This document shows positions 32,855 through 40,650 of a DNA stretch of 41,478 nucleotides, piece after piece. The position numbers and the translations under genes are program-made. Location of the stretch: contig JAAOZX010000117.1 in NCBI GenBank assembly GCA_012274225.1, positions 1-41,478 on the forward strand, written 5' to 3'. Source of the DNA: Comamonadaceae bacterium (lineage in GTDB: Bacteria > Pseudomonadota > Gammaproteobacteria > Burkholderiales > Burkholderiaceae_C). The stretch's first letter is position 1, and each line of letters starts with the position of its first letter. The notes under the pieces were generated by a model. It was not told the DNA's origin, ran no database searches, and was given only the letters and a program-made list of their open reading frames with translations.

Positions 32855-35581
32855 CTACTTCCTGTGAACGACTGCAGGATCCTCGCTCTTGCCAGGACCG
32901 TGGCAGGTCACGCAGGATTCGGTCGCCACTGCACCGACGGTGTTGCGGTTGGCCTGCACTTGCCCACCTTGCAACTTGATGTGCGACTTGGCCGCGCTCG
33001 AGTCGTGGCAGCTCACGCAGGCCCCGGCAAACGGCGTGGTCACGTGGTCGGTGCCATTGGCCGCGGTCGTCGAGAGGGCGTTCTTGGCCAGTACCGTCGT
33101 CGCCGCGCCACCCGCGATGCCCGCGTCGTACGCAGCATCAATCGTCTCGTACGTTGACGGCAACGCACTGAGCGGCACCGAGCTGTACGTGCCGGAGATG
33201 TGGCAGGTTTCGCAGTTGTTCAACTGACCCGGGAAGTCCATCCGCGCGAAGTCCAGCAGCGTGACTTCGCCGCGCGAGGTCGAGTCTCTCGCATCGCGGA
33301 ACGGATTGACGCGGTCTCTTCCGGCATGGATGCCGTGGATCATGTCCTTGAAGTTGTTCGTCGTGACCGGCAGTGCCAGGGCGGCATTGACCTTGGTCTT
33401 GTCGAACTTCCAGAAGTCCACGATCTTCTGCAGCTCCGCAGTGAAGGTCCAGGTGTTCATCGTGGAGTCGGGAATCTGCCGGCCGCTGGTCGCCAGGCCT
33501 GGCACGTGGCACGTGACGCAAACCTGGGTCTGGTAGACCCGGTTCCCGCCGTGGCCTTCGAACCACTCGTGGCAGCTGGCGCACTTCTCGGGGTCGACGA
33601 CCTTGCGGCGCACTGCGTCGCCGGTGACCTCCTTGACGACCGAGATCGCGTGGCGCGCCACCGCGGGGCTCACTTGTGTGAAGTAGCCCTGGAGGGCCAC
33701 CGCACGCATCGTCGAACCGGCCGGGAACTTCTTGGTGCCGGTGCCCAGCAACGTCGCCGTGTAGTAGCCGCTCGCATCGGGCGCGGACAAGGAGCCGTCC
33801 GCTGTCTTGGTCGTGTCGAGCAGGTTGGCGATGGAGACACTGGTGGGCTGTGCCTGCTTGTTGCCCGAGTTGGTGTAGTCGGCGGGCGCCTTGATGCCGT
33901 CGGTCGCCGTTGCGTCCGTCGCGTAGGCGAGCAGGAAACCGGGGCTTCCGGTGAACCCGTCGAGCGGATTGGCCATGGCTGCGGCAGGGGCCTTGAACGT
34001 CGCCGGAGCGCCGTCGACCAGCACCCTGAACACCACGGTGGTCTTGTTCGTCGCCGCGTCAACGGCTGCGGACTTGATCTCGTAGCTGATGTTCTTCAGC
34101 CCGGCCTTCACGGTGGGATTGTGCTTGGTCACGTTGTCGGTCTGGTGGTATTCCACCAGCAGTGCCGGCGTATGGCAGATGGCGCAGTTGGCGTCGTCGA
34201 GTTGTTTGCCGGCGAGGTGCCCGGACGTCTTGCCCAGACCTTCGGCCTTGTCGGCCAGGGTCGTCCCGGCACCCGTCGTCCAGTTGATTCCGTCGTGGCA
34301 TGCACCGCAGGCAAGGCGGCTCGGCTTGGCCTTCCAGTTGTCAGCCTGTGCGGCCTTGGTGTTGTCGTGGCACTTGGTGCACATCTTCTGGCCGCCGCCG
34401 AGCATCGAGAAGCCCTTGTTGTTGAACGCGACGTTGGCGAAGTTGTAGTTTTGCTTGACCAGCTCCTTGCCCATGTGAATCTTGTGAACCAGGGTCGTGA
34501 AGTTGCCGGAGACCTCGCCGTCCGCGATGTTCGTGGCCGGCGAATAGCGGTAACTCGTGATCCCGGTCACGGGGTCCACGGTCGCCGTCTCCGTCAAGGC
34601 CGGGAACTTGCCTGCCGTGGACGCGACGTTGGTATTGCCGTATTTCAGCTGGTCGGTGTGGCAGACCACGCAATACCGCGTGTCCACCCGGCTGCCGTGC
34701 AATTTCAGACTGCCGTGGCATTCATTGCAGTTGGAAATGGCGACGACTTCGCGCTGATCCGTGTCGGTGGCAGCCGCAACTTTCGCGGTGGCGGGATACC
34801 AGTCGAACACGATGTTCGCCGGGGCGCCCATCGGCACGGCCGTGACACCGGAGTTCGCACCATTGGCGGTGTTCGTGCCGGTGCCACGTGCGTTCCCGCC
34901 TACCTGAATCGCGAGCCGGTGCAGCTTCGCCGGATCGTAGGTGAGGTCGCCCAGGTCTGCCGCCACATTCGGGGCCACGAGGCTTGCCGATGCGACCATG
35001 TCCTTGACCTTGGTGATGTCGCGGTAGAAAGTGTATTTGTAGGTGCCGTCGCCGTTGTCGACCAGCGTCCCGATGTTGTCCGTGGTGGGCGACCGTGGCG
35101 TTTCGCCCGCCGTGGTGGTCGGCGAGGCCGTCACCATGTAACTCACCCATTTGCTGGGGCTTCCGGGCACCAGCTTCGCCATTGCGAACGCCATATTGCT
35201 CAGGCCCGGCAGCTTCGCGGTCGCGTTCTGGCTGGTAAATCCGAGACCCTTGATGCCCCTGTTGCTGGCGTCTGTCACCTGGAAGGTCACCACCGGCGGG
35301 CTCGCGATCGAAACGCTGGTCACGGCGCCCGTGGGCGCAAGTGCGGCGAACTCGGCCGGCGTCAGTGCGGCTGCGTCGATCGGCGTGCCGCCCGGCGGCG
35401 GAACAGTCACCTTGACCGAGACGCCCGTCGACGGCGTCCCACCGCCCGAGGCGGGCGGTGGTGTGACCGCGGTATCACCGGAATCGCCGCCGCCGCCGCA
35501 ACCAGCCAGGGCGATTGCGAGCACGCTCGCCGCTCCGAAGCCGATCCAGCGGTTCCTTCTCAATAGGTCGAATAGCACCAC
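32855..35581 (-). CDS. OmcA/MtrC-family decaheme c-type cytochrome, surface lipoprotein
   Basis: A 908-residue protein with a GTG start at 35581. A lipoprotein signal ends at LAGC, making Cys28 the lipidated residue. Ten CxxCH motifs start at 285, 304, 401, 425, 466, 667, 688, 790, 855 and 890. They fall into two groups of five separated by beta-rich stretches (about 60-280 and 490-650). This is the domain order beta, pentaheme, beta, pentaheme of MtrC/OmcA, outer-surface cytochromes that pass electrons to metals, minerals or other acceptors. The MtrA/MtrB (PCC) partners that normally carry electrons across the outer membrane are not in the window. Cellular location is inferred from the family. 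Confidence 0.93.
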   Translation of the reverse strand: MVLFDLLRRNRWIGFGAASVLAIALAGCGGGGDSGDTAVTPPPASGGGTPSTGVSVKVTVPPPGGTPIDAAALTPAEFAALAPTGAVTSVSIASPPVVTFQVTDASNRGIKGLGFTSQNATAKLPGLSNMAFAMAKLVPGSPSKWVSYMVTASPTTTAGETPRSPTTDNIGTLVDNGDGTYKYTFYRDITKVKDMVASASLVAPNVAADLGDLTYDPAKLHRLAIQVGGNARGTGTNTANGANSGVTAVPMGAPANIVFDWYPATAKVAAATDTDQREVVAISNCNECHGSLKLHGSRVDTRYCVVCHTDQLKYGNTNVASTAGKFPALTETATVDPVTGITSYRYSPATNIADGEVSGNFTTLVHKIHMGKELVKQNYNFANVAFNNKGFSMLGGGQKMCTKCHDNTKAAQADNWKAKPSRLACGACHDGINWTTGAGTTLADKAEGLGKTSGHLAGKQLDDANCAICHTPALLVEYHQTDNVTKHNPTVKAGLKNISYEIKSAAVDAATNKTTVVFRVLVDGAPATFKAPAAAMANPLDGFTGSPGFLLAYATDATATDGIKAPADYTNSGNKQAQPTSVSIANLLDTTKTADGSLSAPDASGYYTATLLGTGTKKFPAGSTMRAVALQGYFTQVSPAVARHAISVVKEVTGDAVRRKVVDPEKCASCHEWFEGHGGNRVYQTQVCVTCHVPGLATSGRQIPDSTMNTWTFTAELQKIVDFWKFDKTKVNAALALPVTTNNFKDMIHGIHAGRDRVNPFRDARDSTSRGEVTLLDFARMDFPGQLNNCETCHISGTYSSVPLSALPSTYETIDAAYDAGIAGGAATTVLAKNALSTTAANGTDHVTTPFAGACVSCHDSSAAKSHIKLQGGQVQANRNTVGAVATESCVTCHGPGKSEDPAVVHRK

Positions 35582-35998
35582 GTGGAGCCCCCGTGAAAGA
35601 AAACGTGAGAGAGATTGGGCGCCGTCCCAGCGGTGGCGCCCTCATAGTGGAAAGTGCCTGACCACCACCTGACCCGTTGCCGGAAAAACGGGCGAAAACG
35701 GTAAGTGTTTTCGAGTATTGACCATTTCCACCACGTGGATTCTGTTCCTGAAGCTCGACCGCAGTCCATGCCAATCGGCGATCTCATATTGACTTCGCGC
35801 AAGGAATTCCCGCGAAGTGGAAGCAATCGCGACCTGGGCGGTCTGCAGTGCGGAATCTGCCGGCGTCGGAACCGACAGCTCGCAGTCTGATGGCAACAAG
35901 GGGCACCTCGCACTGGCAGGCCGTCTTCTTCGGCCATCCAAGATGGTTGCCACCGTGCCGCGTTCTCATTCGATCCGCTGCGCGGCGAGAATGCCGGC
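35582..35998. other. 417-bp divergent intergenic region upstream of the decaheme cytochrome
   Basis: No gene recognised. On the cytochrome's leader a perfect stem GGGCGCC (35617-35623)/GGCGCCC (35635-35641) encloses 11 bases. CACCACGTGG occurs twice, at 35577-35586 overlapping the cytochrome start, and at 35729-35738. The palindrome core CCACGTGG could be a regulator site. The strand facing the cation exporter shows no clear promoter. Confidence 0.4.
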
Positions 35999-36958
35999 AT
36001 GGCGAGCCATCAGCATCAGCAACACGACCACGACGACCACCGGCACGACGACGCCGATCGCCATTCCCACAGCCACGCCCCCGCCTCCTTCGGCAGGGCG
36101 TTCGCCATCGGAGTCGCGCTCAACACGGCGTTCGTGGTGGCGGAATGGTTCTTCGGCGTCGCGGCCCACTCTTTGGCCTTGCTGGCCGACGCCGCCCACA
36201 ACCTGGGCGATGTCCTGGGGCTCCTGCTGGCCTGGGGCGCCATGCACCTCAGTCAGCGCAAACCGGATGCCCGTTACACCTACGGGTTGCGCAGCACGTC
36301 GATCCTTGCCGCGCTGATCAATGCCATCGCGCTCTTGCTGATCACCGGCGGACTGGTGTGGGAAGCCATCCATCGATTGACCGATCCGCAGCCGGTGCAG
36401 GGTTCCGTGGTGATCGCGGTCGCACTGATCGGCGTGCTGGTCAACGGCATCACCGCCTGGCTCTTCATGTCGGGCAGCAAGAGTGACCTCAACGTGCGCG
36501 GAGCCTACCTCCACATGGCCGCCGACGCTGCGGTGTCGCTCGCGGTGGCCGTGGCGGGCGGCGTTGTGATGGTGGCCGGCTGGGTCTGGCTGGATCCGCT
36601 GCTGACCCTGGTGGTCGCCCTGGTCATCATCTGGGGCACCTGGGACCTGCTGCGACAGTCGCTGCGGATGGCCTTGCAGGCCGTTCCGGCGACCATCGAC
36701 GCTGGAAAGGTCCGCGACTATCTTGGCGCCCTGCCCGGCGTGTCCCAGGTCCACGACCTGCACATCTGGGCCATGAGCACCACCGAAAACGCGCTGACGG
36801 CGCACCTGGTCATCCCGGGCGGCCATCCCGGCGATTCCTTCCTGCACGGCGCCTGCCATGAGATCGAAACCCGCTTCGCGATCCACCATGCCACGCTCCA
36901 GATCGAGCTGGCGGACACGAGCCTCTCCTGCGCCCTGGCCCCGGACCACCTGGTCTGA
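35999..36958 (+). CDS. Cation diffusion facilitator (zinc/cobalt/cadmium exporter)
   Basis: A 319-residue CDF protein with six hydrophobic segments. A His-rich N-terminus (HQHQQHDHDDHRHDD) probably collects metal. Transport-site residues are in TM2 (His67 and Asp71 in LADAAHNLGD) and TM5 (His172 and Asp176 in LHMAADAAVS), the Zn2+ tetrad of ZitB-like members. The C-terminal cytoplasmic domain has VSQVHDLHIWAMS. It exports divalent cations by proton antiport. It stands alone; no metal-responsive regulator is adjacent. Confidence 0.93.
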   Translation: MASHQHQQHDHDDHRHDDADRHSHSHAPASFGRAFAIGVALNTAFVVAEWFFGVAAHSLALLADAAHNLGDVLGLLLAWGAMHLSQRKPDARYTYGLRSTSILAALINAIALLLITGGLVWEAIHRLTDPQPVQGSVVIAVALIGVLVNGITAWLFMSGSKSDLNVRGAYLHMAADAAVSLAVAVAGGVVMVAGWVWLDPLLTLVVALVIIWGTWDLLRQSLRMALQAVPATIDAGKVRDYLGALPGVSQVHDLHIWAMSTTENALTAHLVIPGGHPGDSFLHGACHEIETRFAIHHATLQIELADTSLSCALAPDHLV

Positions 36959-37120
36959 ACACAGGCACGACGATGGCACCCGACACCGCTGCGCTCATCC
37001 CGATGCAACCCGCCGTTATCGGGCACGGATCAATGCTGCGAATCGCCTGCCGGCAAAGTGCGGTAATTCGGCAACAACGCCCACCGCGGCGTGACCGCTA
37101 TTGCAGAGTATTGGGCGATA

Positions 37121-37160
37121 CTTGACAAGTCTCCAGGGAGGACTGGTGGAGACTTGCAAG
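37121..37160. promoter_or_regulatory. Long dyad upstream of the orphan binding-protein gene
   Basis: CTTGACAAGTCTCC (37121-37134) and GGAGACTTGCAAG (37148-37160) are complementary over 13 bp apart from one extra A, around a 13-base centre. It lies about 90 bp before the start codon and could be an operator, a leader hairpin or a terminator of upstream transcription; no T-run follows. Confidence 0.5.
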
Positions 37161-37249
37161 TGTCCACCGAGCCCAACGTCGATCGAAGCCGCTGGAGGCG
37201 CCGCTGTGGCAATGCCTGTTTCCGGTTTCGACGAAAGGGGTAGTCGTTC

Positions 37250-38371
37250 ATGCGTGGTTCTATGTTCTCCAAGACGGGCCGATTGCTCACGGTCCTTGCC
37301 TGTATCGCATCCGGCAATGCGTGGGCCGATATCCTGCTGGGGCATTCCGGCGATCTTTCCGGCAATACCGCGGCGCTGACCACCGACTATGTGCGTGGCA
37401 TGAATGCCTATTTCGACGACTTGAACAGGAAGGGCGGCATTCGCGGCGAGAAGATCAAGTTGATCAGCATGGACGACGGGTTCAACCCCGACAAGACGCT
37501 GGAGAACACCAAGGACCTGATCGACAAGCAGAACGTGGTCGCGCTGGTCGGCTATCGCGGCACCGCCAACCTGCTGAAGGTCATGCCAACCGTGCAGGCG
37601 GCAGGTATCGCGGAGATCGGCAACACCGCCGGCGCCAAGTCCCTGCGCGACCCGTACATGCCCGGCATCTTCCACGTGCGGGCCAGCACCACCGACGAGA
37701 TCGAGGCGGAAGTCAAGCATGCCTGGACCATCGGGATCAACCGGATCGCCGCCATGTACCAGGACGACGCATTCGGCAAGGAGGGACTGGAGGCATTTGT
37801 CGCCGCCCTCAAGAGCCGAAACGCCACCCCCGCTGCGGTGGCGCCGGTTCCGCGCGGAACGGCCGACGTGGCAAAGGCCATCGACGTGATCGCCGCCGCC
37901 AATCCGCAAGCGGTGATTCTGATCGGCCAGGCCAAACCCGCGGCCGCTTTCATCAAGGGCATCCGGGCCAAGGGCGTCAGCCCGCAGTTCTTCGTCCTGA
38001 GTGTGGCCTCCGGCCTGCACGCCGAGCTGAAAGAGCCGTCAGCCGGCGTGATCGTGAGCCAGGTGGTGCCATATCCGTTCACCGAGTTGGGCAACCCGGT
38101 CGTGCGCGAATACCAGACCATCATCGCGCAGGGCGCCGACAAGAAGTTCAGCTACAACAGCATGGAAGGATTCCTCAACGCCAAGCTGGTGGCTCGGGCC
38201 CTGCAGAAGACGTCCGGGCCGGTGACGCGCGCCAAGATCATCGCGGCGCTCGAGGGCATGAGCAACGAGGACCTGGGCGGGTTCGTGATCCGCTACACCA
38301 AGCAGAGCAACCTGGGCTCGCACTACGTGAACCTCACCATGATCCGCGCCGACGGGTCGTTTGCGCGATAG
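37250..38371 (+). CDS. Orphan HAAT-type ABC transporter substrate-binding protein
   Basis: A 373-residue type-I periplasmic binding protein. AAAGGGG precedes ATG 37250, though ATG 37262 is possible. The signal peptide ends at NAWA, and the mature chain begins DILLGHSGDLSGNTAALT, the Leu/Ile/Val-binding superfamily start. RASTTDEIEAEVKHAW and MYQDDAFGKEGLEAFV are typical domain-interface blocks. There are no permease or ATPase genes on either side, so it either feeds a transporter encoded elsewhere or serves a sensory role, perhaps with the membrane sensor starting at 40651. The ligand cannot be told. Confidence 0.9.
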   Translation: MRGSMFSKTGRLLTVLACIASGNAWADILLGHSGDLSGNTAALTTDYVRGMNAYFDDLNRKGGIRGEKIKLISMDDGFNPDKTLENTKDLIDKQNVVALVGYRGTANLLKVMPTVQAAGIAEIGNTAGAKSLRDPYMPGIFHVRASTTDEIEAEVKHAWTIGINRIAAMYQDDAFGKEGLEAFVAALKSRNATPAAVAPVPRGTADVAKAIDVIAAANPQAVILIGQAKPAAAFIKGIRAKGVSPQFFVLSVASGLHAELKEPSAGVIVSQVVPYPFTELGNPVVREYQTIIAQGADKKFSYNSMEGFLNAKLVARALQKTSGPVTRAKIIAALEGMSNEDLGGFVIRYTKQSNLGSHYVNLTMIRADGSFAR

Positions 38372-38415
38372 CGGTCGCGTATGACCGTCGTGGAGGCCTG
38401 CCAGCGCCGTCCGCG

Positions 38416-38721
38416 TCAGGGCTGCATTGGAACCGCCCAGGTGCTCGCGAACGTGGACTCTCGATGCTCCGGCTCTGATCCCGGCTCGGGGGGCGGCTGC
38501 AGGCGCCGCGCTTCGACGGCTTCACCCGAGCGCGCCACGGTCAACTCGAACAGGTCGTCGGACATGCAGCGCAGGGTTCGGACCTGCTCGATTTCGGCCG
38601 CGGTCGGCGGCTCGCCCCGGCCGTCGAGGGCCAGGATCGACTTCACGAGAACGGCCTTGGCCGCCACCACCGCAGCCTGATTGGCGTTGCGCCAGGTCTG
38701 GAACAGGTCGATCGAGTCCAT
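38416..38721 (-). CDS. Hypothetical protein
   Basis: 101 residues from ATG 38721. The first 75 residues look like a real folded protein: MDSIDLFQTWRNANQAAVVA, then KAVLVKSILALDGRGEPPTA and LRCMSDDLFELTVA. These are amphipathic helices with a normal amino-acid balance. The C-terminal 25 residues are Pro/Glu-rich. There is no strong ribosome-binding site. I do not recognise a family. It is convergent with the binding-protein gene, whose stop lies 45 bp away. Confidence 0.5.
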   Translation of the reverse strand: MDSIDLFQTWRNANQAAVVAAKAVLVKSILALDGRGEPPTAAEIEQVRTLRCMSDDLFELTVARSGEAVEARRLQPPPEPGSEPEHRESTFASTWAVPMQP

Positions 38722-38974
38722 GTGTGGGTCGTGCTGTTGATACTGGCCTGATTATTCGCCCAGCTCAACCTTGCCCAACGGCCAGACCGTGCCGCCCTTG
38801 ACGCCGGTCAAGGTGGCCCTGTGGCATCCATCCGCCGGAAGTCACGAAAACAACGCGGCGTCAGGCATCGCGCAACCGGCCCTGCCCTCGCCCGGGCTTG
38901 CCCCATGCCCCCGGACGAGCCGGCGATCGCGCTGATCGTGAGATCGTGACGCCGTCGCGGTTCCTGCAGCCGAG

Positions 38975-38998
38975 CCGGGTCCGCCAGGACGGACCCGG
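38975..38998 (-). terminator. Hairpin after the APC permease gene
   Basis: CCGGGTCCG (38975-38983) and CGGACCCGG (38990-38998) form a perfect 9-bp stem with a six-base loop, 20 bp beyond the permease stop. No T-run follows on the minus strand, so its terminator role is tentative. Confidence 0.55.
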
Positions 38999-39018
38999 TG
39001 TGGAAAACGGCCGCTTCG

Positions 39019-40413
39019 TCAGCGCTGGACGATCTTCAAGTCCCGTTCCACCGCAGCCGGCCGCCAGATGTTCCTGCGGTTCAGGAACAGCGGGATCGCA
39101 CCGATCGCGATGCCGCCCATTCCCACCACGTTGGTGACGACGTCGAACGTGGGAATGCTGTAGATGGCGATGAAGAACAGGAAGACGCCGCTGGTGGCCG
39201 GCCAGATCACATGCGTGATCGCCCGCCACATGCCGGTGGTGAGCTCGCCGCGGTAATACCAGGCGCAGGCCAGTCCGGTCAACCCGAGGTAGAAGCAGAT
39301 CTGGAAGCCGATGGCGGTGATCGAGTCCTGCAGGATGACGTTGATGGTCGGCAGGTAGGACGAGATGAACAGCAGCAACAGGCCGACGATCCAGATGAAG
39401 AAGATCGCGATGTGCGGCGTGTTCCAGCGCGGGTGCAGGCGCGAATAGCGGTGGTGCAGCGCGCCGGCGCGACCCTTGGCGAACAGCGTGCGGGTGAATT
39501 GCAACATCTGCGTCTCCACCGTTCCCACGGTGCTGAGCAGCACCGCGATGATCGCGACGTAGCCCCAGGTCGGCCCCAGCGCCTTGTTGGCGATGGCGAA
39601 GATGATGTTGGTGTTGTAGTGCTGGATCTCCGCGTCGGACAGTGCCAGCAGGGTGACGACGATGAAGACCAGGAAGAACGCCATCAGGAACACCATCGAC
39701 CAGAACGCGGCGCGGCCCGGCGTGCGGGTCGGATCCTTCGTCTCCTCGCTGAGGTTCATGGTCACGTCCCAGCCGTAGTAGAAGAAGATCGAGACCAGCG
39801 CCGCATTGGCGAACAGCTTGGGCGTGAACTCGAACGGCGAGAACCAGGCCCAGGTGAACGCGTGCTGCGGCGCGCTCGCGAACATGAGGAAGGCCGCCAC
39901 GATGATGATGAACAGGATGACCGCCTCGACGATCGTCATGGCCACCTGCACGTAGCTGGTGAGCTTGATGCCCTTGACCACGACGGCACTGACGAAGGTG
40001 AGCCAGAACGCGGCGATGATGGTTACGTAGTGCACGTTGTTCATCAGCTCCGGCTTGAAGATCAGCAGGGTCGCATTGGCGGCCGGGATCATGGCCGAGA
40101 CCATGAACACGCAGCACAGCACCAGCAGCGCCCATCCGGCGAAGAAGCCCAGCACGCGGCCGAACACCGTGCTCACCCAGGCGAACGACGTGCCGGCGTT
40201 CGCCATCGACCGATTCAGGTTGATGAAGGCGAAGGCGATGCCGAACATGATCAGGCCGCAAACCAGGATGCTGGCAGGCGACAGCGTCCCGGCCGTGCCG
40301 ATGATGGTCGAGCTGGTGATCTCGATGCTGTAGGCCGGCGCCGTCCCGGCGATCCCCATGATGATCGATTCGACGGTGCCCAGCGAGTTGGCGTTCAGGG
40401 TGGTTTTTTCCAC
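39019..40413 (-). CDS. APC-superfamily amino acid permease
   Basis: A 464-residue membrane protein with about twelve hydrophobic segments. The GTG at 40413 is chosen: the sequence VEKTTLNANSLGTVESIIMG starts there with AGGA upstream, and the frame upstream of it lacks permease-like sequence. The first helix region has MGIAGTAPAYSIEIT, matching the unwound TM1 substrate site of APC transporters, and FFYYGWDVTMNLSEETKDPTR is the conserved TM6-loop block. It probably imports an amino acid or amine with protons. It is divergent from the sensor gene at 40651. Confidence 0.9.
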   Translation of the reverse strand: MEKTTLNANSLGTVESIIMGIAGTAPAYSIEITSSTIIGTAGTLSPASILVCGLIMFGIAFAFINLNRSMANAGTSFAWVSTVFGRVLGFFAGWALLVLCCVFMVSAMIPAANATLLIFKPELMNNVHYVTIIAAFWLTFVSAVVVKGIKLTSYVQVAMTIVEAVILFIIIVAAFLMFASAPQHAFTWAWFSPFEFTPKLFANAALVSIFFYYGWDVTMNLSEETKDPTRTPGRAAFWSMVFLMAFFLVFIVVTLLALSDAEIQHYNTNIIFAIANKALGPTWGYVAIIAVLLSTVGTVETQMLQFTRTLFAKGRAGALHHRYSRLHPRWNTPHIAIFFIWIVGLLLLFISSYLPTINVILQDSITAIGFQICFYLGLTGLACAWYYRGELTTGMWRAITHVIWPATSGVFLFFIAIYSIPTFDVVTNVVGMGGIAIGAIPLFLNRRNIWRPAAVERDLKIVQR

Positions 40414-40527
40414 GGTGATGCGTCCTTGATGAATGAGAAAGCCCGGGCGGGGGTCCGCCGGCGGTGCGAAAGCATACGACAGGAAGGCGCCCCGCTCCAG
40501 CTGAGGCCACCCACAGGCGCACCTGCG

Positions 40528-40548
40528 GGGGCCGGATCGACCGGCCCC
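40528..40548. other. Perfect hairpin in the permease-sensor divergent region
   Basis: GGGGCCGG (40528-40535) and CCGGCCCC (40541-40548) pair around ATCGA, about 115 bp upstream of the permease start and about 100 bp before the sensor gene. It could be an operator or structured leader; no role is shown. Confidence 0.45.
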
Positions 40549-40650
40549 GGGCTCACCTCGGTACAGTGGCGCCGGTCCAATGCTGATGCAGGTCAAGTCA
40601 GCGGATGCACCCCCTCGTCGAACTCGACGGTTGCCTGCTAGGCTGCCGGG

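Noticed and set aside
33200-35566. Plus-strand open frame of 788 codons over the decaheme cytochrome gene
   Set aside because: It is the antisense shadow of a gene with ten heme motifs and a lipoprotein signal. Its translation is Arg/Gly/His-rich without domains.
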